Source: Chaetorhynchus papuensis | Lineage: Eukaryota > Chordata > Aves > Passeriformes > Rhipiduridae | Direction of reading: 5' to 3' | Assembly (NCBI GenBank): GCA_013396525.1 | Contig: VWYX01000781.1 | Span: 131,479 to 195,478 of the forward strand | DNA: 64,000 nucleotides | Shown: positions 38,101-50,396 of the stretch, one piece after another | Layout of the letters: each line of letters opens with the position of its first letter | Position numbering within the stretch: the stretch's first letter is position 1 | The notes under the pieces: model-generated | What the model was told of the DNA's origin: nothing | The model's input: only the letters and a program-made list of their open reading frames with translations | The model's database searches: none | Program-made: the position numbers and the translations under genes

Positions 38101-41100
38101 CTGAGTAAAGAAGTAAATTTGATTAGCAGAACTTTCTCTATGCAATTTGGAATTGCAGCAGTCCTCTTCAAACAGCCACCTTTATTCCAGACCCTCATTC
38201 TTACCACGCAAGCAGCAAATGAAAGTAATTTAGCTGAGCAGGAGCCACGCACCATTTGAAGCCACTCTTAATGTATAAGGCACAAAAGGGAGGTAATTAC
38301 ATTTTAATGGAAATCAAGCTTTGTAAGCCAAGATTTGCAGGTATTTATTTTCATTTGTTGAAAAGAAGGTAACAATTCACTCATGGCACTGCTGAACTCC
38401 TGTGCATAAAAGTCAAGCAGTGCCCCCAAAAGCAATATAAATCATTCAAAATAGCAAAAAATGTGATGATCGTAGGTCAGAGTAAAAAAAATTCCACATC
38501 AGATGTTTAGGATACAATTTTCCCAGGACCTAGCACTCAGTCCTACTAAGCTCAGAGAACGCATGTTTTAGAAAGGCCTCTCTACGTCTTACTAGAGCGA
38601 ATTTTCCAAAGCACCAGGTTGCTATGGTGGTAAAGGGCAATGGTGCCATGGAGTGCAGGGAGCTTCTGAATTTTGGGGATGAAATGCCAATCCCTGTGGA
38701 ATGGAGAAGTCTTTACTTTGGTAAAATCAAGGATTTTATACCTTGGTGAAAAAAAATCTCACCTTAAAGAGATTCAGACTCCTCTCTAGGAACAGAAACT
38801 GTATTATCTTGTGATTTCCATGACTGTAAAAACAAATCCCTGGATTTCCGAAAACCCTTTAAATGTGGTATTTCTTTTTCTTGTAGAGAAAGAGAATTTT
38901 TCATGGCTATTTAAATCCTTTTCTTCCTATTGTCCTGCACTATATACAGCATTTATGTATTCCAAATGGTTTAAGAAGGAAAAACTGTATTATGATAGCA
39001 ACTTTGTTGCATAATGAATTCTTCTGTAAAGACTTTTTGAGAAACACAATTCTACTGGACGGGAAAAAAAGCAATAATCCACCATCTGAACAGCAGCAGA
39101 AGGCACCTCTCCAATCAATCAATGACCTTGATGTGATTTTTACTTCATTAATAGATTACAATTGATTATATCCCTTATGTTTTAACCTGTGCTCCGTAAC
39201 ATCTTTGTCTAGTTATCTGTGTTCCTGAATTTCTTCACACTTGTGCTCAATCCTCTCCAACAGGTTTTGTTCTGCTTCTCACATTGCTGAAGTTTTGTTT
39301 CAGATAGACTTTGATTTGTTCCCAGTCAAACACAAGACGGACTTGATTTAGACCTGAAGGGTGCAGCTGCCCCATATAAGTCAGAAAGTCACGCTGCAAA
39401 GTGTGCTATGAATGGGGAATAGCCAGATTTGTGTTTGTAGCAAACACTAACATATCTGAAAAAGGAATGGAACCAAGTCACCACTCACAGAAAGTGTGTT
39501 AATAACTTTTCTTTCTCACTGGAATTGCAAGAAGAAATAAATGTAGGGGGAAAATAATCCAATTTGTTATAAAATGAGCCACAAAACTCTGACACGATCT
39601 TAGACAGTCAGAAGCCATTTCTTGAATCTGACATCCAGATGTAAGACCTTTAAAACCTTTCCTTTAACATCCTCACTTAAACTAGTCGGGAATTACAGAG
39701 AGCTCTTGTTTAAGAGATAATTTGCTGAAACCAAGGATTTTCATGAGAAAGGTTTCCCTTTGATGATTTCCTTCCTTCAAATATCTGGGAGAAAAAGTTT
39801 CAAAATTGCCTATGCACAGGCACTCAAAAGACCCCAAAGACACACACAATTCCTGATTTTGCTAGTTGGCCTAATAGCCCAAAGGCAAAGAACATGAAAG
39901 TTTCATCTCATTTTCCTTACATCTGTGTTAGCCCTTAAGATGTTAGATCTTAAGAGTAAGTATTCAGAAGATTGCAATGGGTAAACTTTTCAAACCAAGG
40001 CTGTTTTGCAGCTGGAGTCTGCTAAAGGGGTTCTGGCTAACTGATTTCCAGAAGTAGTTCACTTTGTTCTGCAGTTGGCTTCTTCTCCTCTACCTCGGGT
40101 ACATTTCCACTGCTGCTCCCGTGGGGTAGGGACTTCCTCACTGTTCATCACCACATTCTGTGCTCAGCACAGGAGGGACACAGTCCCAGCTGGCCCTTCA
40201 GCCCCCTCTCTGTGTACAGAGATCTATGCTGGACACAAGATCCCTCTTAATGCCAGCAAGACAGGTGCAGGCACAGACTGATACACTCAGGGCTTACTCT
40301 CTGCCTTCACATGTCTGCAGGAGACTGCTGGAAACAGAAGGCATTAATAATCCATTGGGACTTCAGTATATACCTATACAGCAAAAAGAGCACACACGTC
40401 AAACTGAGATCTGTATCATATGCAAGTATATAAATACATATATATTATATATAAAATGTTATTTAGCAGAAAGTTATTTGTGGTATAATGTGAATAGAGA
40501 ACCTATTTTATTCAGTTAGCTCGTGAAAACCAGGCACATGCCCTTCTCAGCTGTGCTTTCTGCATCTGCCCCAGATGAGCTCTACCCTCAGGACACAGGA
40601 CACGGGGTTGGCTTTGATCAGTGCTCCACACTCTGCAGAGTTGCCTGCAAAAGTTTTGCAGTAAGCGCAGATAGGAGGAAAGATAGAGAGAGATGGCAAT
40701 GTGGAAAATGAGATGGAGGGATAAAGAAGGGAAAAAAAAAAGCGCAAGCTTGAAAGGAAAGGAAGTGAAGAAACAGAAAAGGAAAAGGCCAGAACGGAAG
40801 GAACAGGGCTTTCTCTCTGTGTCACTGCTGGGAACAGTAATGAGGGTAAACATTTGCTGATGGCATACCTTTTATCACAGCAAATCCCATAGCTTAAGGC
40901 ATTTTCATGGCTCAAGGGCACTAACTAATGCCAAGGAGGCTGGGCTGCTCTTACAAGCCAGGAAAGTGAGACAATGAGCACCTAACAGAATTGACACACA
41001 CAAGGCTATTTAAGCTTTCAACCACAGAGGTCTGCATTAAATCCTAAAAGAAACCCCTGCAGGTACAACAGGCTTAAATGAGAATTTGTCAAATCCAGTT

Positions 41101-44100
41101 CTTCATCTTTTGGAGCAGCATAGAAAAAAAGTCTGAAATACAAACCAGGAGGTCAGAAAAACATGGAGAACATCCCGATGTTTTTCTTTTCAAAAATACC
41201 CATAAAAGCTACAGAACAGCAAAAAATCGAAAAATATTTAGTTAATAAAATATTTTTTTCTCCGTCTCCTACACGCATTTCCTTCTCCCTGGAATTAGGG
41301 TTGTGTCAATCAGATTGATATTATGCTATGATCTGACAAGGCATTCAAATTAGTTATCCAAACAGGAAAATTTTTCAAAAGTACAAAAGCAGTCTCAAGG
41401 GAAACTACAGTGCAAAGCCTCCAAGAAAACTAAGGAAATGGAACCAGAAAAAACACCATTAAAAGACATCCAAACTTTATTAGTTATGGGCTACACTGGC
41501 AGCTTATAAGCATCTTGAGACTGGTCCACACTGTAAGCACCATTGTGTTTTGTTTTTCTTATATAGCTTATTCTCATTCCCACAGAAACTGAGAAACATC
41601 CTATTTCCTCCTGTTATGGCAGCAAGGAGCCAAATGACAGAGATCTGTCTCAGAGCCTAAAGCTTCCAGTGAGTTTGACTCCATCCTGAAACACAAGCCT
41701 TGTCCTCAGACCAGCACTGGGCAACACAACCAAGCATTTAGTACCCAGTCTCGCCCCTCCGGACCACTGTTTCTTCTCTTGGTTTTCACATTTCCCAGCG
41801 CCATAAGGCATAAATTATTCATGGCAAAACTGCTTCTCACAATGTTTATGCAGTGCTGGGTACAATGGCACCCTTTTTCAGCTGGGGCCTCTGGGCACTC
41901 ATGCAATACAAATAATCATGATGATAGCAACAATAATAACAGCCAGCTATGCTGTTCCCACTGGGCAAACACTTCCAGTGTCCTGTCCCACAGAGCTCAG
42001 ATCACTGTATTTCACTACAGGCTCCTGGTCAGTGCCAGGGGCCACTCTTCAATAAACCTGTCTCACCCTTTTGAACAGGAGAAAAACCTCCCAATTTTGC
42101 CTTTCAGGTTTTTCTTTAACTATCACAGCTGTTTCCTAATATGAGAAAATCCCTCATTTTTATAACTAATTAGTTTGAGCAGATTCTATTATTCTGCCTC
42201 CTGTAATACTAATTATTACACTAGCTGCATGCCTGCACGACTAATGAGTTACATTAGAGATGGGGAATTCTAAAACCCACAGAGGGAGATACAGCATGAC
42301 TGTGAAGCCAAAACAGGAGACACCAGCATCTTTCAAACAAAAGAAAACCACAGCCCTAACAAGTCATTTCCTCTCACTGTGTCCCCTCCAGCTGCTCTTT
42401 GTGCTGTTGCACAAAGGCAAGGTTGAGGGAGGGCACCCCAGAAAAAGCAACTTGTCCAACATGCCGAATGAAGGTGTCCAATTTCATCAGTGCAGCACCC
42501 AAACCAGTTTGTCTGAGGAACAAATAGCTCAGGAGAGCAAGTCACTCACACCCCACTGTCAGCTCCTTGCAACAACCAGCAGCCAAGTCATGCTGCCAAA
42601 CTGGTCAGTCTGTTTTGGCAGCACACTCCAAGTAAGACAGGTAGGAATCTGCCACTGGAGTGCTCAAAAACCGCAGGTTGTTTTCTTTTTCTGCCACCAA
42701 AGTAAAGACAGGGATACACCTGCTCATTAACACAGGCTCATCTCTATGACTTGACACCAAGCTCCCTGAGAAGACCCAAGGTAAAATGGTGTTTAACACT
42801 GATGGGAGTCCACTGAGATTACCGACGTCAAAACCAAAGACCTTAATTAAAGACTGCAGTTCAGACACTCACCTTGAAGTCAATTGTCACATTCTGATAA
42901 TTTTATTTGCAGACCATGATAAAAGGGAGCAGCAGCTACTAGCTGCATGCCTGGACCTGCCACTGATACCTAGTCAATCTGGGAAATCATTCAGCCTTTC
43001 TGACTTTCAATTACTACTTTCCTTTTAATTAGAATTCCTGAGCTCCAAGGAGTGATAGCAGGATTAGCTAATTGCTGCCTGTAAAGATATATAGATAAAA
43101 GAAACCAGGTAGGACAGATTATTTATACTTAACTCTGAAGTAAAACTCTTCAACTTATACGACATGATTAAAAATACAGAGCGCAATCTGTCCTCCACTG
43201 CAGTAGCACTCACACCGTGCCAAACACAGGGAACTCTACTGACACCTTGCTATGCTCTCAAATGCTAAACCTGATCTGAATGATACAGAAGAGATTACAG
43301 CCATTAACAACTCAGTTTGGTTTAGCCTTCATGTGGGAAATCTTTCCAAACACTGCCTGTGGGAGGATGTGATCTTTGGTCAGCACCCCAATTACTAAAG
43401 ACAACAGTGGTGTGAGCAGTGCTAATGTTTGCCAACCTCAGCACACAGTTCTCCTGTGTGGCAAGGACTGAGCTGAGCCATGACAAACTCATAGATGTGA
43501 TATACTGTAAATTGATAAAGAGTTGGGAAGGGAGATTTATTAACAAGAACTAAGTACAGCCAGGTGAAAAAGTTATCAGAAAGCAGCATAACTCAAAGAA
43601 ATGAAGGGTACATTGCAGAAAGAGCAGGCAAACTGCTTATTCTATTTAATTTTATCTTAATCAGAAGAATAAATATCTGAAAGTACAACAGTTATGGGGA
43701 GAGAGAGAGAAAGAATGAGACTGACAGAAAGAGTGTAAAAAGAAATAAAGCCCATCAGGCAACCCAGCTCAATGAAAATAAATCCCTCCTCTCTTAGCAG
43801 TTAAAGCAAAATGTTTCCTGAATCCTGACAATACCCCGTTCTTCTGCTTTCTGGCTGGCTGGAACCTGAACAAGCATCAATCAGGTTTGGGTGGGTGTGA
43901 AGCAGTAGGCCAGATGGAGGATGTCGGAAGCGTTTTGTGCTCCTCAGCGCGAGCTGCCCATTAGAGCACCACTTGACAGAAGTGCCCCAGTCTGTCACAT
44001 CTGTCAGGAGAGTTTAGGGAGACCTTCAGCATCAGCAGCCTTGCAGACCCTGATTAGAGTATGCAACTGTGTGTGCTAGAGGAGAGGTGCCTGCCTCCAC

Positions 44101-47009
44101 TGGGATTTTGTGATGAAAATTATCCTTTCATCCTTTCCAGACTTCGGGACAGGCTTTCTTATGACCTCATTTGTGTACTAAATACACAACAAATCGTGGT
44201 GCCTGGGACATCACTGTCATGTTCGTGACAATCTCTCTGTCTAAATGCACAATATTCAAGAATGCAAGATGTTTTTTGTCCTGTGTTACCTACACTTCAG
44301 CCCAGCAGCCCAGGACCAAGCTACTGTCTTCCAGTCTGAGAACATGTGAGCAAAGCTGTGGAGAAAAGAGCTTGTCAGGAAGCCAGATAAAATTAAAATT
44401 CCTGGTTCATCATCTGCTCTCACCCTTAAATATACTTGTAATCCATAAGACAGCTGCTCAGAAGTAAAAAGTACTGACACAGAGCAGCTGCTAAGAAGAA
44501 AACATTTATTTTTTTAGTTTCCAAAATAATGAAGAGTGCTTAGAAAAGACTTTGAGGCTTTTCCATGAATGCTTACTAACTATAAAACAAATGCATTCCC
44601 ACTTAGGTCTCCAGTTTATGAAGAAGGCATTGACTCCCTAAGTTTACGAGTATCTCCTGCCTTAACTTAGTGCAAGTTTTGTCAGAGATCATAGAAGTTC
44701 CTGGAAAACCAAACTATACTTGTTATCAACAAATCTGTAAAATTACAAGCCCTGTGATTGTTTTGCAAGTACAATTTTCCCCTGTGTTAAGAACAGATCC
44801 AACTCCCAAGAACAGCCATCATTTTTGAAATCATTAAGTGAGAGGAGAGAGACTCATCCTACCAGCAAAGCTGCCTTATGTTGATGAGCTGGAAAGGTGG
44901 ATAAACAACAGCAGAGCAGCATCTACACTTAAGATCAATCAACTTGCATTTTTCTCAAAGAACCGATAAGGTCAGGAGGAACTTCAGACACCGTATCACA
45001 TGAAGGAAATGTGTCAGGTGAAATTTGATGCACAGCACTTCATTGGTCAGGCCTAGACAAGATAACCTGTCTTACCCACACAATTTCTGGGGTTCTTAAA
45101 TAACCACATTAATTTTTTTTTTTTTAATTAGGGAGAATTTCAAAGGTCTCAGATACTCCCCATGCAATCCGTGACCAAAATTAAATTAAAATTATATTTA
45201 GCTAATTTAGTGGGTCAAATGAGCAATTACAACAATATTTTCTTCTTTCAACACAGATCTGTAGAGGACATGCTTAGAATACTGCTTAAAATCCAGTCTC
45301 TTCATAACAAAACTCTTTTGCAATATAGAAGAAATTTAGCTAAGTGCAGTAGTGAGTATTCTTATTGTGGATAAATTCTAATACAAATACTTAAGTCAGA
45401 AGTTTTAGCTTTAAAAGATGGCAAGTGAAAAAAAAGTAAAAGAAGATATATAAAACTACCATTGATTGGAGAAGCTAAATAGAGGCTTTTACTAACCTCA
45501 TTTACAATATGAAATCAAAAGGAAAATTGATGTAATGGAGAGGTTACAAATACAACCTAATAGAATAAAAATTTCACCTCACTGGAAAGGGGATTGGTCA
45601 AAATCACAAGAACAACACTTTTTTCTGAATATACTGGTATTTTTCAGTGCAATATTCTCAGCCAGTTCACACCTGCTTTTGGTGCTCTCAGCCTGATGCT
45701 GTCAGAGATGTGCTCTCGAAGCACACACCAGTCAGAAAGGAACCCATTCACAGGAAAACACTTTCCTGGGACGGCTAAGCCCCTGCCGGACTGCTCTGCT
45801 GCCAGAGCACCCAAATGCCAGAAAGCCCCTGCCCTGCTGCTCCAGGCAATCCTGGGAGGAATGGACAGCCCCTGATCAGCACTCAGAGACCCAGCTGAAT
45901 TTCAATATAGACCTTTTGCAACACTGTGCCTCAGACAATAACCTGCTGCTTCCAAATAATGCATCATGGGCTTCATCTGGTGTAGTCTTGAAGCACTGAT
46001 GCAAAGTTAGGGGTGAAAAAGGAACCTAACAGATAACTATAGAACATTTGGAGGGCTCAGGCCATAATCCAGTTCTTACTTCTCATCTCCAAAGAAGGAA
46101 ATTCATTAAGATTCTAGCTACAGATTGAATGCAGTTTAATTCTTTTCCTTTATCTAGCTGGGGGTCTGGATTTACCTCCAACCTCTAATTTCCTTCACCT
46201 CAGGAAGAAAACAAATACTCTCATTCCAGCCAACATGCCAGCTCTCCAATTTTTAACTCAGAAATAAAGTTCAGTGGGGCAAAACTTTTCACACAGTACT
46301 GATCTGCTTGACCTAATTTCTTCCTCTAGTTCCTCCTGCTGGTGCCAACACACTGTCCAGTGCAGCTCCCATGTAGTTATGCCCACAGATCTGCAATATG
46401 GACTCAGCTCAGAGCCCAGGCAGGCTGTGTGTGTGTGACTCCCATGCCTGCTGCTGCTACCAATGCCAAGAGCAGATGAATGAGCAGGTGGCATGCAGGA
46501 AGATGCCGTGAGATTCCTAACGCGGAGCAGGAGAGCAGAACTTCTGCCCACAGTTATTATGATTAAAAACCTACATTTGTACCTATTTCTCTTTTTGCAT
46601 TCCTTCAAATCAAACGAAGCCAGGTCTCCTAATTAAGTCAAAGCCTGTAACTGTTTGCTGCAGTCAGTCCCAATCCAAGTTTCAGTCTCAGCCATAACTC
46701 ACTCCTAGAATCTGTAATTGGTTAAAGCTGACTCCAATCCAGCAATTTTTCAAGTTCTGCCTTTAAAACCATAACTTGAAAATGAGCCTGTACCACCCAA
46801 GAGCACTGCTCTCACAAAACAGTGCTGCATCAATGCTCTGCTTTGTCTCCCTCTCCCCCTGTTCTGACAGCCACTGACAGAATATGGATATATGACTCAG
46901 CAGAAGCAGGACAAGGCAGAGGCTCCAGGGGCAGAGGCCTTCAGGCAGCACAATAGGAAGCCTCATTCAGCAAACTCCCAAATGCTACTTAGGCATGGAA
47001 ACTTTAGTG

Positions 47010-47110
47010 GGGAAAAAGAACCCCACAAAAACAAACCACACCAATAAAAACCCCATCAAAACAACCCAAACCCCGAAAACATGAAAAAAAAGTCCTGCCC
47101 CCCAAACTGC
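47010..47110. repeat. A/C-rich low-complexity tract in PTN intron
   Basis: The plus strand is almost free of G over about 70 bases. The minus (PTN transcript) strand is G/T-rich, with four separated G runs (GGGG, GGG, GGGG, GGGG). Loops are long, so G-quadruplex formation is only a weak possibility. Confidence 0.6.
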
Positions 47111-48316
47111 TACACAATAAAATCACACCTCCCAAAGCCCTTCCCATCCGATCGCTTCAATCCCTAAATGATGTTTATTGTTGCCAGCTCAACCAGTCCA
47201 GGTGGTCTCTGAAAATCTAATTGTTAACTTTGCTGCTCCACAGAGCCTGTCACTGTCCACACAGGTTCTAGGCCTGCCTGATAACTCCATGGAGAGTGTG
47301 CAAAGAAAACCAGTCACAGCCACACTGACTGCAAAGCAGATGGATGCATGCACAAACACCAAGTGCCTGCAACTGCTCTGGCTGCACAAGCAGAGCTGGC
47401 CACCTGCAGGTACTGCTCCAATCAACGGTGCACCACAACCCACAATTGGAAAATTGCTGGTCCCAGGTACACCTGTCACACCTAATCACATTTATTTGTA
47501 TTATTAGCCAAGTATTCAGAGCCTGGAATGTGTCAAATCCTGCTGGTCTTAAGTAAACAAGTGTCAGGGTAGCATAGCTTTTATAATCTACTTAAAACAC
47601 ACTACTTTTGTATCTCAAACAAGATCTCGCAGTTTTAGCTCCCACTATAAATCATCCTATACACATAACACCTGCTACTCCAACAAAAGAGTGTATTAAA
47701 AGGCAGGAATGATTACAAAGAAAATAAGTTTTTCTAAGGGCCACCTGGAAACACAAATGCAGGGCATATGTCTCTCTGTGTGCTACGAATTATACTCAGT
47801 CACACTTAAATAAGACATATACATTCTGTACTATCCTTTCTGCTATGTTTGAATAAAGAATAAACAACCCCAAGGGTGAACAACATTTTCATATTTCAGT
47901 GTGCAGTGAGAAGAATATCCTTTCAATGCTACTTGTCCAGAAGGAAAGCAGTCCTTTTTTCAACTAGTCATTATTCAATACCAAACAAAACCTATATGAA
48001 AGATGACTTTAATGAGGGGTATTTTTTCATGCTATTATTATTATTCTGTTCCCATCAACAAGTGAGTTATGAAAGGAATCTTTACTCTGGAAGTCTAGTT
48101 GTGTAAGCAAACTGGTAACAGTACAGGTGGTCTAAAGCTAAAATTGGAGCTCTAATCTTCGGCTTACTTCTCAAGTGTGAGACAACCTTGACTATCCAGC
48201 TCAGGAATATTCCCTGCCTGAGCACTGAGAGACAGGAGCAGTGCAGAGCTGAGGAAAGGCCATGAAAGTGCAATATCCTGTACAACGGAGCTCTCGCTGA
48301 AGAGGACACGACATCA

Positions 48317-48322
48317 CAAACC
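48317..48322. repeat. Target-site duplication, left copy (CAAACC)
   Basis: CAAACC directly precedes the TG end of the solo LTR. The right copy is at 48963-48968, directly after the CA end. Confidence 0.88.
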
Positions 48323-48962
48323 TGACACTTTTCCGTGCCGTAATTATGTCTGTGCCTTAATTATATCTCCCCTGATGGGGGAGAGAGACAAACGGGACCT
48401 TCAGCTCTGCTTCCAGATAGTTGTTTATTAAGTCTTTATGAGAGAAATAGAGCCACTGACATGACTCAGGCACAGCACAGAGCAGAGAATGCAGGAAAGC
48501 CAAACTTTATCACGATTACACCGTCTTTTAAAGGTAAATCATCCAATTAAAACTTGAAACGAAAGATATTTTTACTTTTCCACCAATATTCAGTAAATCA
48601 CTCTGTCACGTAGACAGGAACTGCGGAATTCTTTATCCAATCCTCTTAAACTAATTTTACTGCAAAATATGGAGTAATGAAAGAAGAAAGAAGAAGGTCT
48701 AAAAACAACAACTATCCTCCATTTTGGAGTTTCTACCTTTTATCTATTTACTATATTAACAAACCCAAAACCTCTAAATTTTTCACCCTGTGGCAATCTT
48801 ATATAATGTTCTATCACCTAGTTCACACTAGTGTAGATTCTAATTCTTCCCAGAAGGTTGGCAATTTTCTCCACGGACGAAGGTCAAAAACCAGTGTTGT
48901 CCACGGGGATAAAATCCTTCAAAACAGGCAGAGAAATATTCTCTGCACTCTGGGCTCCAACA
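48323..48962 (-). mobile_element. Solo LTR (6-bp target duplication) in PTN intron
   Basis: This 640-bp unit begins with TG and ends with CA on the plus strand, so it is TGTTGGAGCC...GTGTCA in its own direction. It is flanked on both sides by CAAACC (48317-48322 and 48963-48968), a perfect 6-bp duplication. On the minus strand it has a TATATAAG box (48805-48798) and an AATAAA (48429-48424), which set the orientation as minus, the same as PTN. No internal retroviral coding sequence is next to it, so it is a solo LTR left by LTR-LTR recombination. Six-base duplications are typical of alpha- and betaretrovirus-like (ERVK-type) elements; the family name is not assigned. Confidence 0.88.
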
Positions 48963-48968
48963 CAAACC
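48963..48968. repeat. Target-site duplication, right copy (CAAACC)
   Basis: CAAACC follows the CA end of the solo LTR and matches the left copy exactly. It lies 48 bases from the first intron base of the PTN exon 4 donor. Confidence 0.88.
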
Positions 48969-49016
48969 CAGCGATTTCAATGAGCTATCATGCAGCTTTC
49001 AGCAAATGGAATTTAC

Positions 49017-49178
49017 CTTGAGGTTTGGGTTTGGTAAGCTTCCCACAGGGCTTTGAGATTGTGACAGTCTTCTGGCAGTCAGCGTTATGCAGGGCTCTCT
49101 TTAGGTTCCCGGTTCGAGTCTTCAAGGCCGTGTTCAAGTCACATTCTCCCCAGGCCTGGAACTGGTACTTGCACTCCG
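49017..49178 (-). CDS. PTN: Pleiotrophin, exon for C-terminal thrombospondin-like domain
   Basis: This 162-nt exon covers residues 95-148 and is phase 1 at both ends. Codon 95 is restored as G+CG (Ala). It encodes [20 protein letters not shown] and goes on to the end of the second domain, with cysteines at 97, 107, 129 and 139 (two disulfides expected) and many lysines and arginines that make the main heparin/chondroitin-sulfate surface in this family. The acceptor is tcgctgcag/CG with an upstream T-rich tract, and the donor is CAAG/gtaaat. If the donor is not used, translation runs nine codons into the intron (GKFHLLKAA) and stops at the TGA at 48990-48988. A solo LTR begins about 50 bases downstream of this donor. 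Confidence 0.97.
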
Positions 49179-50222
49179 CTGCAGCGAGGAAATAAAAGGC
49201 CAAATTTAAAACACAATGACTTGAGTGTGAAATCAAAAATGTTGTGAGTCTGCTTGGGTATCACAGGCAGTTGGTGCCCACAGACAAAAAGATGTGCAGC
49301 TGAGGAAAAGAATCCCAAGAAAACTTTAAAGATTGTTTGCAGTGTCATTGCAGTCTCCCCCTTCGTAATGTTTTAAAATTTAATCCTCGTGCTTTTTCAA
49401 GGATATTGCATTTTTGTCACATAAAGAAAAATGTGTTTGGCTATGAATATAAACAATTTAATTAAAAAAAGAAAGAAACAGCAGCGGGAAATATCATTTA
49501 CATTCTATATGGCTGTTTCTCCATTTGTGTGATGCCAGAGGTTACCAAATAAGGCTTGACTGGTTTTTAGAATGTGTGGGCAACCATAAACTTCTCAAGT
49601 CTGAAACTGCAGCACTGATTATGTTGGTAAGGTCACAATAATTTCAAAATCATGCAAGCTGCTTACTAGAAAAAAAAGCCAAGTTTGCAAGAGTAAGTCA
49701 TCAAATCACAGTTCATTCTGTGATTCTGTAAAAATTAATTTGCGTTTTGGACAGACATCTCATCCAGGACAGATCTGACATATATCATATCAAACTGTTA
49801 CATATGAACCTTGTGAGCTGAATGATAAAAATGAAATACACTGGTGTTCACTGACTGCTTTCACACACAGGCAGCCAGCCCCCCATGCTCCACATCAGAC
49901 ACTGCAAAGCCTGTGATAGCCATCACAGAGGTTCACAGCTGTGAAGCTGCACTAATGCCCTACACAGGGCTGAGCACCACCGAGAGCAGATCTCAGCATG
50001 CTGGAAGGCTGAGTTTATAATAAATAGGTTATAAGGACTCTCTGCAGAGGAGCTCTGGGGAAGCTGCCTTCTGACGCCTTGCGTGTTCTAGTTCTGAGGA
50101 ACCTGAAACACAGGACTAACCCCTTCACCAAGGCATTTGCACAACTCAGCAGAAAATATAGGCTTCCTGCTCCATATTTAAAATAAAAAGCACAGTAAAC
50201 CCCTTAAGAGAGCAATGCTGAC
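49179..50222 (-). other. PTN: PTN intron between exons 3 and 4
   Basis: This intron is 1,044 bp, phase 1, from gtcagc to gctgcag. I see no repeat, RNA gene or alternative exon in it. Confidence 0.9.
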
Positions 50223-50396
50223 CTCCAAATTGCTTCTTCCAGTTGCAGGGAATCTTACACTTCTGAGTCTTGGTGGTTTGTTTGCACTCAGCTCCAGTGC
50301 GAGTGCCCTCACGTGTCCCCAGGCCACAGTCACCACTGGTGGGCACACAGACACTCCACTGCCATTCCCCACAGTCAGACTTCTTCGCCTTTTTCT
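50223..50396 (-). CDS. PTN: Pleiotrophin, exon for N-terminal thrombospondin-like domain
   Basis: This 174-nt exon covers residues 37-94 and is phase 1 at both ends. It completes codon 37 (G+AG = Glu) after the signal exon, then encodes the lysine-rich KKAKK segment and the N-terminal beta-sheet domain with six cysteines at positions 45, 53, 60, 74, 83 and 87. The motif CGEWQWSVCVPTSGDCGLGT is diagnostic for the pleiotrophin/midkine family. The midkine paralogue is excluded by near identity to PTN across this block. The acceptor is ctccatccag/AG and the donor is GGAG/gtcagc, the weakest donor of the gene (C at +3). A frame that reads on into the intron (QHCSLKG...) is not part of the protein. 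The six cysteines should form three disulfides, as known for the family. Confidence 0.97.

Larger units (their letters stand above)
33899..49016 (-). other. PTN: PTN large intron between exon 4 and last exon
   Basis: This intron is 15,118 bp, bounded by gtaaat and ttgacag in transcript direction. It holds a CR1 fragment (34930-35102), a solo LTR (48323-48962) and an A/C-rich tract near 47.0-47.1 kb. Open frames inside it (for example 156 codons on the plus strand at 42260-42730) show no recognisable domain and are taken as chance. No RNA gene or other exon was recognised. Confidence 0.9.

Noticed and set aside
42260..42730. 156-codon open frame on the plus strand inside the PTN intron
   Set aside because: No domain, signal peptide or splice support. 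One frame of this length is expected by chance in 64 kb of six-frame sequence.
49111..49120. GGTTCGAGTC, like a tRNA gene B box
   Set aside because: It lies inside PTN exon 4 coding sequence; no A box or cloverleaf can be drawn around it.
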